A stretch of DNA of 64,000 nt, taken from Terana coerulea. Taxonomy: Eukaryota > Basidiomycota > Agaricomycetes > Polyporales > Phanerochaetaceae. The position numbers were made by a program, and so were the translations under genes. Below, piece by piece: positions 48,048 through 59,318 of the stretch. The stretch covers positions 29,909 through 93,908 of the forward strand of contig JAKOGH010000395.1 in the NCBI GenBank assembly GCA_024811115.1. Reading direction: 5' to 3'. The stretch's first letter is position 1. Every line of letters starts with the position of its first letter. Under the pieces are notes generated by a model. It had not been told where the DNA came from, did not search any database, and saw only the letters and a program-made list of their open reading frames with translations.

Positions 48048-49279
48048 ATGAAATATAGTTTCTTCGACTTCTTCCTCTCGCAATGGACCACACTCCCACC
48101 TTCCCTTGAGGCCGACTTGACTGGCAAAACCGTGCTGGTGACTGGAGCCAACACCGGGATCGGCTTGGAAACAGCGAAGCATTTTGCGAAGCTGAAGCCA
48201 GCAAAGCTGATCATCGCCGTCAGGAGCGAGTCCAAAGGGCGCGAAGCGTTAGAGAGTAAGCATCTTGTCAAGCTCGAATCATCATAACAGACCATACTGA
48301 CACGGCACCCAGAGATCGCGCAGCACAGCGGCTATGTCGCGGAGCTACAGCTAGTCGACCTGAGCGAGTTCAAGTCTGTGGTCGCCTTTGCCGATAGACT
48401 GCAGAACGAGCCGATCGACATCCTCGTGCTGAACGCTGCCGTGGCGCAAACAGAGTATTCGACGACAAGAGATGGCTGGGAATCACAGTTAGTGCATTTC
48501 CCAAGTACTTGTTGATACCTTGAAGCTGATACCCGCACAGCCTGCAGGTTAACCACCTCTCCACCGCCCTGCAAGCACTGCTGCTCACGCCGAATCTGGT
48601 CAAAGCGGCGCAGCTGCACAACGCCAAGTCGCGTCTCGTCATCGTATGCAGCGAGGTGCATTTCTGGGCAAAGCTCCCTGAGGAGGCGTCTTCACAAGGC
48701 ATTCTCAAGAGCTTCGACGCCCGCAACAAGCCGGAGGACATGATGCACCGTTATCCAGAGACAAAGTGTAAGCGTCTGCCTCCACGCACATCGCGCCTGA
48801 CTGACTGTTCCCAATCTTCCAGTGCTTAATGTCCTATTCACCAGGGCGTTCGCAAGGCACCTGCCGGACGCTACATCAGTAATCCCGACCACTGTTAACC
48901 CCGGCTTCTGCCTGTCAGACCTTCGGCGGTCGTTGTCCTTGAGGCTCCAGATCAGATTGAAAATCATGGACATTGTCCTGGGACGCACGGCAGAGCAAGG
49001 CGCGCGGCAGCTGGTGTGGGCCGCCCTGGGCCCCGACGGCAAGGACGGCGAGCACGTACGACATCTTCGCGGAGCATACGTATCTACTGTGGCTGTTCAG
49101 GAACCGAGTGACCTGGTCATCAGCAAGGAGGGCTACGAGGCTTCGGAGCAGCTCTGGGTACGTGTGTGCAGTATTATGTTGTAAGCCGTGCTGAAGCGTT
49201 GTACTTATAGCAAGAGACGATTGACATTCTGGCGAACGTGTCTCCCAAAGTGCGCACGATTGTGCAGCAGTATTTCTGA
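48048..49279 (+). CDS. Retinol-dehydrogenase-like SDR, array copy C (intact)
   Basis: This copy reads without frameshift from [26 protein letters not shown] to TIVQQYF, stop 49277-49279. Motifs: [15 protein letters not shown] cofactor loop, [71 protein letters not shown], catalytic [68 protein letters not shown]. An N-terminal hydrophobic/Trp stretch ([10 protein letters not shown]) suggests membrane association, as in microsomal RDH-type enzymes. The likely activity is NADP-dependent reduction of a lipophilic carbonyl; substrate unknown. Confidence 0.88.
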
Positions 49280-49839
49280 CTCGTCTTCGCTAAGTCTGCT
49301 TGGACTTGATAATGACGACCAGTAATTGTGCACAATTTGATGCGTGATTGCCTTAGACATTTCCCCGCAGACATCGCCTTCGGCAGTCTGCAAGCAGAGT
49401 CGTGTCGATGTGCCGACGGCCTTCACCTGCGCAAATACGTGGTCACTAGTCGTCTTGGCTGGCTAACATGGCGGTTAGGCTGTAAGGTTGTAGCTCTCGT
49501 CATCGTGTTGACGGCAGCCCCTGCTCCAGACCAGGATCCAGAAACGGGAATTCTGCGATAAAGCGATTAGATAACTAGGGAAGTAAGTATGCATTCGAAC
49601 GCCACCGTGTGAACTTTCTAGCTCAGCAACGACGGCATGCTGTCACGCGGCGTACTTACGTCGAGCAATGTAAGTTCCGGCACAGGTCTTCGTCATCTGT
49701 CGGCCGTTAACACGTTACATAACGTTGAACTCAATATGGGACGCGCGAACTTCCAGCCCCGCCTATCCATAAGTATAAAGGGTAGACGACGAGCTTGCGG
49801 AAGGCTCACGCACTCTATCCCTGACGCATTTCGTCGCTC
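49280..49839. other. Intergenic between SDR copies C and D
   Basis: Short; TATA box TATAAAG at 49774-49780 about 65 bp before copy D. Nothing else seen. Confidence 0.5.
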
Positions 49840-51060
49840 ATGGGCAAAAACACCTTTACCGACTTCTTCCTCTCGCAATGGACCAGGCTCCCGCCGCCTC
49901 TTGAGGCCGACCTGACCGGCAAGACCGTGCTAGTAACTGGAGCGAACACCGGAATTGGCCTGGAGGCGGCGAAGCATTTTGCGAAGCTGAAGCCAGCAAA
50001 GTTGATCATTGCCGTCCGGAGCGAGTCAAAAGGACGCGAAGCGCTAGAGAGTAAGCAACTTGTGCAGTTCGAAATCAATGCTATAGAGACTGACGCTACA
50101 TTTAGAGATTGCGCAGGAGAGCGGCTATGCTGCCGAGCTGCAACTGGTCGACCTCAGCGAATTCAAGTCTGTGGTCGCCTTTGCGGATAGACTGAAGGAC
50201 GAGCCGGTAGACATCCTCGTGCTGAACGCCGCCATAGCGCAAGCAGAATACCAGAAGACGCAAGACGGCTGGGAATCACAGTGAGTATATTTAGGAAGCA
50301 CTCGCAAATGTTGTCCGACTGATATATGTGCAGGCTGCAGGTCAACCACCTCTCCACCGCCCTGCAAGCATTGCTTCTCACACCAAACTTGGTCAAAGCG
50401 GCACAGCTGCACAACTCCAAGTCGCGTCTCGTGATCGTATGCAGCGAAGTGCACTTTTGGGCAAGCATCCCCGAGGGGCCTCTTCACAAGGAATCCTGAA
50501 GAGTTATAACGCCATTACGGAGTTGAGGGGCCGCTATCCGGAAACAAAGCGTAAACGTCTCACTTTCGCCCATACCGTTCATGACTCACATCTCTACCTC
50601 TTATAGTGCTTAATGTTCTGTTCACCAAAGCGTTCGCGAATCACCTACCGGCCAGCACGCAGGTGATCCCAACCACGGTCAACCCCGGCTTCTGTCTTTC
50701 AGAGCTTCGGCGGTCGCTGCCCTTGAAGTTCCAGATTCGTATGAAGGTCATGGACATTCTGCTCGGACGGACATCAGAACAAGGTGCCAGGCAGCTAGTC
50801 TGGGCCGCCTTGGGGCCCGACGGCAAGGACGGCGAGCACGTGCGACATCTCCGCGGTGCATATGTGTCCACGGTGGCAGTTGAGGAGCCAAGTGACTTTG
50901 TGATCAGCAAGGAGGGCTACGAAGCCTCGGAACACCTTTGGGTACGTACCCGTATCACCGGATTGTGAGCTCGCGCTAAAGCTCTCTGCAGCAAGAAACG
51001 ATCGACATCCTGGCAGATGTGTCTTCAGAGGTACGCACAATTGTGCAGCAGTACTTTTGA
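49840..51060 (+). CDS. Retinol-dehydrogenase-like SDR, array copy D (one-base deletion)
   Basis: Start [91 protein letters not shown], then a missing base in G4 at 50475-50478; the paralog frame continues [14 protein letters not shown] to the catalytic YPETK. After the intron [30 protein letters not shown] and [15 protein letters not shown] follow, ending [13 protein letters not shown], stop 51058-51060. Sequence is nearest to copy C (RSESKG and QLH blocks equal). The deletion is probably an error. Confidence 0.8.
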
Positions 51061-52736
51061 TTCTCCCGAAACGACTTTCTCGCTGCTTTAACGCGGCGAC
51101 CTTAGTTACGCTTGGACCAAAAGAATATATTATCTCTACCGTGTTATAATGTGTTCTCAATCGTGTCTTAGTATCGTCTGCTGGTTTTTGCACGCCCCTG
51201 GATCGTGGACGACCTCATCGTGACCTTCGACATCTTGATTGAGCCTGAGAAAAGACGATGCAGCGCTAGCACGGCGCTACGTAAGTAACAAGCTCCGGCA
51301 ATCAGCGGTTCAAAGACCTGGTCTAGGCGCCCCCTCTTCCTCATCTCCCTACCACTGCCAAATCCGAATTGCTTAGGCCGGCGACGTCTTCAGTATGTTT
51401 CCTAGCTGTGAAACACCGTCGTCGTCTCGTTACAAGTGTGCTGTTCAGCTCTAGAATTCATGCCAACAATTCGAGAGCGACAAGGACGGCTAGCTTCCAG
51501 TTGCGCGAGACCCGAAGGAGCATTATGCCGCGCAGAAGACCAGCCTGTCGCTGCAGATCCTGGTGCTGGAATATAACCTCGAGGAGGCAACCACGCCTTA
51601 TTACGCGCGGTTTGGATGCGTCCCGGCCATCCAAAATCTGGTGGTTAAACGCAGGAAGGCGAAGACGAAGGTGGCCGAACGTATATCAATCAACTTGGAC
51701 TCCTCGTTCGACTTAGCAGCCTGCCCCTCGCACCCTGCGGCTAGGTTGAAGATCTCTAGTCTACGTCGGGCAACCGTTGATACATTGCTGGGCTACCGTC
51801 TACTGGGCTCTGCTGGTGAAGAGATTTGGTGCGTAACATGCCATACTTTGCTTGTACCTCTCGTACTTACGTCGTTTCTGTTCTATCAGTACTCAGTAAC
51901 GTGGTGTCGTCAAATCTCAGTCAGACTCGCATGCTCGCGTAGCCTTGTAGTGCGCTTTCTCTTCGACGCAAACGGATGCCGTCAATGCAATTTGTTTTAT
52001 TATTATTTACCGCCAGCGCAAATTGTGTGGGCGTGTGCTGTCAGTTTGACTCATTTGAATTAAACGTCGGGCGAGAGGACTCAGGTGGCTGGAATGGTTT
52101 CGTTGTGCAATGGCTTACCAGCGCATTTCCGAGCCCCAGGCTTCCTCATGTCCTCCGTGAACCTTCCAGCAGCGACACTCACAAACTCGCGCGGAAATGC
52201 AAGCATGTTGAAGTGACGCGTGTCACCGGGACAGGTTCCTCGACGTAGCAGTGGACACAAAACAGGCCGACAAATGTTCTATCGTGTTATCAACAGAATA
52301 CAGTGAACAACAGTATGTATGTCTGAACTGCTTTCATCACGACGGTGACTCACAGCATCCCTTAGGCTGCTACAAGCTCATGGATAACATAACGATCGCA
52401 GTCGCTGAAAGGCTTCAGCTCACCGCTTAGAGAGTGGGACATGTAGAACGCTATGGACTTGCGCTTGTGATGAGAGTGAGCATCCGTACACCCTGTTGCG
52501 CTCGCTGATTGCCATTGTCCGGGTTCTCAAAATCATGTTTCCAGCTCGACCGGTGCCTGCCTGATTACGTTCACGGACAGCTCCAGCAATTCTCAGTCGG
52601 GGCTTCTTCCGCCAGACGCGGAACAAAGCCTCTTTCAACGAGGACGACCGACTACTTCCTTGGCTCGATACGACCACCTCTACTACCGTTCTCTGCTGCA
52701 CATTCGCGATACCAAGATCACAATCATACACAACAT
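51061..52736. other. Intergenic, nothing recognised
   Basis: It has short overlapping frames (51369-52063 plus) with no domain. The sequence at 52620-52740 resembles the promoter of the DUF6535 gene to its right. Confidence 0.4.
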
Positions 52737-52739
52737 ATG

Positions 52740-52958
52740 ATGCCTCTCGACATGTCTGACCCGGAGCCGCCTTCAGACCCTCCCTCCTCGGTATGTTTGC
52801 ACATCTCTCTGTTCTCATAATTTAGATCTCACATTGTGGACGTTTTTTTGTTACAGTTTCCGGACAAGGAATGGGCTACCCTTTGGGCCTCGTTTGAGGA
52901 GTTCATTCGCAAGAATATGCCGGAGAATCCGTCTGGACGGACGGGGCTCCTGCACTAG
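52740..52958 (+). pseudogene. DUF6535 gene remnant, N-terminal fragment
   Basis: An ATG (52740, in-frame pair with 52737) opens a short first exon MPLDMSDPEPPSDPPSS, equivalent to the first exons of the two other copies (MPEPDPHSDSPFS and MPDLDPPTDSPSS). After a GTATGT intron the next exon FPDKEWATLWASFEEFIRKN matches the family GWAAxEDFLRK block, then a stop occurs at 52956-52958. No later exons of the family follow, so this looks like a truncated copy. Confidence 0.55.
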
Positions 52959-53963
52959 CTACAGCGTGCAAGATCGATGAGGCACTTCCCAAGCAAAGTC
53001 GGCTATCCACAACCTCGCATCCTGTGCTCGGGGTATCCACACGGCCGACTCGCGCGACCTTCGACGTCGCGGACACCTCGTGCGGTGTCCGCTTACTAGT
53101 CTCCCTTTGGGATTTACTACTTTCATCAGGACGGACTCGTTGTCCCTGACACTGTCTCTGCACACTCTCGTCTACACTTTTATTCATACGTTGCAGCTAC
53201 TACTACTACTGCCGAAAACCCTTAGATTGGGACCACTGGGTGTTGGCGTGCGTCACGGTGTGTGTTCTGTGAAATACAGCTGCGTCGATCAATTGATCCG
53301 TTGGTCAGCCATGTGTATATTGTCCTCTGTCATGCCTTATTTAGATGTGAACTGGAATTATTGTCCCAGTGTACTACAGCTAGTAGCCAGCCCGAAGTGC
53401 TGTTCGGATGTTTCACAGCCCACCGTGGAACGCTGGCTAGGCGCTTTGTGACTTTTGGCCCGACCGGCATGTGGCGAGAACTTGAAATACTGATGCCAGT
53501 GAGTGAGTCACACATCTCCCATCCTGTGATCCAGGTTTTCTCATTCATATACATGCTTCCATGGGACATAGGCTTAGGGATGCATGCTCGCTCAGAGTAA
53601 GTAGTATACGACCTCGGGTTTGTGCCAAACACCTGACGTCTTAAATTAGCAGATGAGTACTAGTTGGATTTGAATGCATGGCTTGTGACAAAGAAGTGCA
53701 CGCAGAGACAGGCTCTTCGGCCCTGCTTGGAAGCTATGCGCTTCTGCCGATATGGAGTACAGCTTCCTCGCGTTGCTCGTTAGCGTGGAAACCATCGAGA
53801 TCAATCGAGATTCATGCGGCGGTGGCAAGAAGCCTGAGGTCCCTTGACCAGGGCGACTCCCACGTTGACTCCACTACGGCTCCTTGCCCGTCTGCGAGGC
53901 TGTTGCTCTGCTACACTGTGACTACAACCTTGCAAGCGACTCCTACCTACTTAGCCCCTCGAT
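52959..53963. other. Intergenic/duplicated flank before DUF6535 copy 2
   Basis: The stretch 53850-53963 is similar to 63080-63189 (TTGACGACTCGACTACG versus TTGACTCCACTACGG and following words). The DUF6535 genes therefore were copied together with their 5' flank. No other gene is seen here. Confidence 0.45.
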
Positions 53964-55730
53964 ATGCCTGAACCAGACCCCCACTCAGATTCTCCGTTCT
54001 CCGTGCGTTGACGCACCTGTTGTGATCTTAATGCGGCTCATGCTTACCACGTTGCGTATCGTAGACTGCTGGCAAGGCCACACAGACTGGATGGGCTGCA
54101 GTGGAGGATTTCCTTCGCAAGCAAGCCGCGGGTTCGCGGAACACGCTCTCTGGATGGGCTGCGATCGAAGACTTTTTCTTGAAGCACGACAATGGCTGGA
54201 TCCAGGACTTTTCGGATGATATTGACACTTTACTTGTATTTGTGAGCATCCAACATGTTCCGTTTTACTCTACGGATGTTTCAGTATTTGATCGGGTTTG
54301 GTCTAGGCTGGTCTTTTTCCGCTATCGTTACGGCGTTCGTTGTTGCAACGTGTCCTATGTTACAAGGAGACAACTCGGACACTACCAACCAGCTCATTGC
54401 CCTTGGCATCTCCCCCCAACTTCGTGCGACGGCAACCGCCGCGGTCAACTCCACACTCACATCCCTCCTCGACCCTATTCCATTCTCTCCTTCCACCGCC
54501 GTTATCACCGTCAACATCCTCTTCTTCCTCAGTCTCATCCTCAGTCTCGCCGCCGCGTTCCTCGGCATCGTGGCGAAGCAATGGCTACGCGAGTACAAGA
54601 GGTGGAACTCACCACTATGCGACACCTCGGGACAACATCATCATACGACAGCTTCGTTTCGAGGCTTGGGAGGACTGGAACGTTAATGCAACCATCAATT
54701 CTGTCCCTGCCCTTCTTGAACTCGGCATGATCCTGTTCCTCGTTGGCGCCGCTATCCTTCTGTGGACCCTGAACACGTTACACTACTGTGGCGATTGTTA
54801 TCACCATCTTTGTTGTCCTGTTCCTTGGAGTCATATCCACCATCACTGTCCTTCCTGTCTTTCGCAGGCGATGTCCATACAAGTCGCCGACTGCCTGGGT
54901 TTTCGTGCTCCTTGCATACACATTTCACCAAACTCCATACTGTGCTCTGATGTATTATCGAAACCTATACAAAACCGCGAGAGCAAGATACCACCTCAAA
55001 CTTTTCTGGCGCGCGTGTACCGCTGGCCATTCCACTGATGCTGATGATCAGCAGCCCAAGCCCAATAATGCCATCTGGGTGATCATCTGGTGCAAGGGGT
55101 GCAAGCGTCAGCACAGAATATTTGCATCTGCTCCTGGCTGATGTGGAAATCTTTTAAACATGCCTTTCGGCGTACCGATTGGCCAAACTGGACAGTCCAC
55201 GCAGGGTGGAGACAACATGACAAGGAGAGTCTGGCTATATCTGGGGTTATCCCCGGCCGGTCAGATAGGACGGTTCAATGTGCGCGTGACGCTGCGAAGC
55301 GCGAGCTTCAGCGTGAGCGTTGCTCCTTGGGAGTGGATGGCAAATTTAGTGGAGGCACTCCCGATAGTGTCGATGCCATAAGCGACCATGAGGCGGACGC
55401 CCTGGTACTGGATATTGCCGAGACATCGATCCTATTTAACTCCCTCTCATGGGTAGACGCGGCTTCCCAGGAGCCAAGAGTGGCGACGCTTGTTAGAGAA
55501 TGTATCAGAGCCATTCACACATCGGAGTTCCCCAATGTCACGGACAAGTCCAAAGTCGAGAGCATCCATATGGTTGCCGACTGGTGCCTACTCAGGCAAC
55601 TATGCAGTATCTCGAAGCAATCTGCGAAGCGCGACATGCCTCAGCTGGCGTTGACGGCTACAAGGGACTGGCACGACATGCTTGATGGTGTTACCACTGT
55701 GCGGCGAGCAGTAGGGTGTCGAGTCAACCC

Positions 55731-55738
55731 GTTGCCGT
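55731..55738. repeat. 8-bp target site duplication (left copy)
   Basis: GTTGCCGT is present directly before the MITE (55731-55738) and directly after it (56097-56104). Eight bases is the hAT superfamily length. Confidence 0.85.
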
Positions 55739-56096
55739 TAGTGATAGGCAGGGGTTTGCAAACCCTCGGAGGGTTAAGGGTAAGGGTATGAAGGGTAAGG
55801 GTAAGGGTTGGGAAAAGTTAACCCTTGTCTGGCAGGGGTTTGCATTCAAATAGCAGATGTGTTGCTAGATAGAGCTACAAGTGTTGTGAGTGCTTTCTAT
55901 ATCAATGCAAGCTACTCAAATAGAAGGCTGACATTATAATTGAATGAAAAAAGCACTCAAAGCACCATTTTCTGCCCATTTTGGCAAGGGTTTGAAGGGT
56001 AGCCCCAACCCTTACCCTTCATGAGGGTAAGGGTTTTGAAGGGTAAGGGTAAGGGTTAGCCTCTAAGCATGGAGGGTTTACCCTTGCCAATCACTA
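55739..56096. mobile_element. hAT-type MITE, 358 bp
   Basis: Terminal inverted repeats: the left end begins TAGTGATAGGCAGGGG, the right end (reverse complement) TAGTGATTGGCAAGGG, differing at two of the first sixteen bases. Both subterminal regions carry multiple GGGTAAGGG/CCCTTACCC words in both orientations. No coding capacity. Flanked by the duplication GTTGCCGT. This combination (short, TIR beginning TAG, 8-bp TSD, clustered subterminal words) fits non-autonomous hAT elements. Confidence 0.85.
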
Positions 56097-58246
56097 GTTG
56101 CCGTCAAGGAGAACTTTTACTTTCTCCCTGGTAGATGACTTTTTCTGGAACTCACAGCTCAACACTACGTCGTGTGACAAGAAGCTCATTGCGCCCACTC
56201 TGGCGTTTCGGCTGCAAGCGCTGCTGACCTCGCCAACACCCAATGAAACCACCTCTCGTAGGCTCCTCGAGCTACTACTCGCACTCAAAGCTATGATGAA
56301 ATCCGCAGGTTTGGCTCCGGCACGAAGAATCTGTGCCGTGAATTACTTATCGAAGCGATGAAAACCATCCTTGCGACTCCATGTGCTGAAGCAGACCCCA
56401 AGACCCCAACAGAATGGCATTCTAGTCTGCAGTTCCACACATTCCGCATTGCTGTGGACCACTTTTCATTGCAAAGCATTGCTTGCGGAGATCAGCAACA
56501 AATCACAAGTATGTGTTATTGGCTTAAATCTCATAGTCAAGTCTAAAATTTCCATTTAGTTCCACCAGATGTGCACAACAGGCATTATCTGTCCCATGAC
56601 CTTGCCGTCTTCATTGTTCAGCATTTCACCCAGGACTTGCTGCAATGGAATCTTGAGAAAAGATATTTATTTGCAGGAAGCAGCGGCCAGTTTTTTGGCC
56701 ACCACTATCATGCTGTCTCGTTTGAACTCAGACAAGACTCAGGATGTCAGCTTCTGGGCCGAATGACCGAAGTCGCAGAACATGCTATCCGACAAGGTTG
56801 GCTAATATTTGACCAAGTGCCCACTGGTAGACGAGGGGGATGGCTCGGCGGCCTCCTTGACTTCATTCACAGAACTTGCACAGTGCTGTACCTGAACCCA
56901 GACCAGTGTGGACAAGCACTAACACCAGTCATTCCTCTCCTACACCTTATTGAGAAGGCACATCATCGAGACCTCCTGGTCGCCGACAGCCGTTCCTGGT
57001 CATTGCTACACGAATCCCTCGTCGACTCACATCGACACGGAAGATGTCACAGTGATGGTTGTGAATGGGGCTTGGATACGTGTGTCAAACACTGTGAAAT
57101 TTGGCAACAAGGCGACGGTTATGCCAGCCAGTATGACGAATGTCCACTACGGCATCTCGAACAGGTCGTGCATCCTACCCCCTTCGATATCGCTCTGGTC
57201 CCTATCCATTCTACGGAGGTAAATGTCGGCGTGTCAAGTACCACCAATTGCAGTGTTCCTGTTTCGGACGCAAAATCGACGTTACCAGGTCCTCAAGCTG
57301 CTCTCGAACCCTCGGGCACGAATTCAGCGTACCTAGTGTCTGGCTTCATCCTGGACCCACGCGCGTCTTGCACGTCCCATACCAGTACCAATCAATCGGG
57401 GGCCTCCCACGCCGCACAAGACCCATCACCACGAAACGAGTTGGCGGCGGCCCAAGTTGACCGTAAATTCTCGCAGGGGGCGTGGGCATGTCCGAGCAGA
57501 GCACGTCGCAGTCTGCAGCGCTCCTCGGCGCAAGCCCCATGAGCGGTTCTTCCCTTCCTCCGCCTCCGCTGGACGTCCGAACCGATGACGACACAGGTCC
57601 CGAACTGTCCTACACCTCGGCACAAGCTGGGCAATCGACCCACGGGGCTGAGGATCAAGACGATACGGAATTCCCTGGTCATGATCCAGACCCAACCGCA
57701 GGATTAACGGAGCCTATTGAACCTCACAAAATTAGTACGTCCCGATCGAGCGCGCAGGAACCGCGGTGCACTTCCGATGACGCGCTCCATATCAATGTCG
57801 ACACCAGTCAGCTACGGCAGCCAGCGCGGATGGTGGAGGGCGGCCAGGGATATGACCAGAAATTCTCGCACGGCGCCGATCCGGAAAAAGCCGTTCCTAT
57901 ACCGCGGGTGGCAAGTAGGCTCGGAGAGCCATGCTTGGGTAGGGATACCAATCCAGCTGAGGTGCGCAACGTGGGCAGCTCGGGTGATAATCGCAGTCAA
58001 ACTTACGGTGTATGCAGGGATCGACTGGGGATTCTCGTAGTGGAGGTGGCGATGCCGACAAAATCCTCGAAGTCTCCACGCTCAGAGACGCCTCTCCGAC
58101 CTCCCGTAAGCAGGGCGGTACAACGAGACGCTGAGGGAACCAGCACATCGGTGCATGGGAGTGACCCCATAGGTGTCTCTACTCCGGTAAAGCCGGGTGT
58201 TGAAGTCACCAATACGCTATACAATGGAGTGGCGCCCGATCCGTAG

Positions 58247-59318
58247 GAGAGTGGAGACGGGAGACTGCACCAAGAGGAGAAGGAGAGGAGAAGGGAGATA
58301 TTGGTACAAGCTATACGACAGATTGAGCCCGTCGACTGCTACCGTTATGTATTCGATGAATTTTGCACTTACTTTCAGGGATAAGAGCGGTTATTTGATT
58401 ATTATAGGTAGGATGGATGGATGGATGGATTTGATTGAACGGCCCGGGTTTGCGTACCACGGCAGTGGCGTATTTCGTAGTACTTTCTAATATGTAGTTT
58501 GTCAGTATATTGATGGTCTTCAGACACGGACAACTTGAATAGTAATCTTTCAGTATGGTAAGCTAACCTAGTTGTTCCGTTTTGGACAGTGGAGAACGGC
58601 ACCAGCCATTGTTCTGTCCGGAGTAGACTGCCCAGCTTGTACAAGTAGTTGAGGGGACCAGTCAGTTTACGCTGATCGTAGGTCGCTTCCTGATCTTTAG
58701 GGACGAAGCCATGGATCCCGCTGCTCCTTCAGAACACCATACGGAAGGTGCTGGGACGGCAGAATCTGGGGTTATATTGGAGAAGGGTGAGAAGGTCGAA
58801 GCTTGACGGCGTTGAGGAGCAGAGCAGACAGGCGATCTCATTACCGGATACGCAAAGAATTTGACTTGCCAGCTTCTACTATTTCTCTTCCATGGACTGT
58901 GTTGCCACGCTCCGTACGACAGCGTTTTCTTGGTCACATAAGATACACGAGTCTCCTTAAAGTATTATATAACGTGTTCTTTACCACGGCGAGGACCTGC
59001 AGCAAGGACAGATGTAAGATGTGGGATTTCGGGATGGTAAGTCAACCTACGCGTTCTGCTTCGGACAGTGAATGGCGGCCCAGCCATCTGAGTATACACG
59101 CGAATCGTTCCAGGCATCCAGCTATCGTTCTTGCATAAACGGCGATCCATAGCCGCCGTGAGGCTCGAGAGACAGTAGACCTTCGTGGTTGCTCTACTCG
59201 CGAGAAAGAGTTGGGCCTAATCGAGGACAGAGTTAGTATTGCTGGGTACCTGTGAGACTACACACGGCCTACCTAGGCGTACTCGAGCAATGCAACACGC
59301 TAAGAATCAGCCCAAGCT
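58247..59318. other. Intergenic with a GGAT microsatellite
   Basis: 58411-58430 is (GGAT)5. No gene recognised; a short frame at 58803-59138 (plus) has no domain. Confidence 0.5.
58411..58430. repeat. (GGAT)5 microsatellite
   Basis: Five perfect GGAT tetranucleotide units directly downstream of the DUF6535 locus. Confidence 0.95.

Larger units (their letters stand above)
53964..58246 (+). pseudogene. DUF6535 membrane protein, split by a MITE and by frameshifts
   Basis: First exon MPEPDPHSDSPFS; second exon GWAAVEDFLRKQAAGSRN plus a second near copy GWAAIEDFFLKHDNGW, DDIDTLLVF; then the membrane core AGLFSAIVTAFVV and ILFFLSLILSLAAAFLGIVAKQWLREYKR, followed by RDNIIIRQLRFEAWEDWN and MILFLVGAAILLWTLNTL. 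The family DUF6535 is large in Agaricomycetes and its function is unknown. Breaks: an extra A near 54617, a shift near 54780, and G5 at 57476-57480 (one short). A 358-bp MITE interrupts the C-terminal part at 55739; removing it with one target duplication restores the frame. The C-terminal acidic/Ser-rich tail ends at 58246. Confidence 0.65.

Noticed and set aside
55739..56096. Interstitial telomere from GGGTAA words
   Set aside because: Words are irregular, in both orientations, and bounded by inverted ends with a target duplication, so a transposon explains them better.
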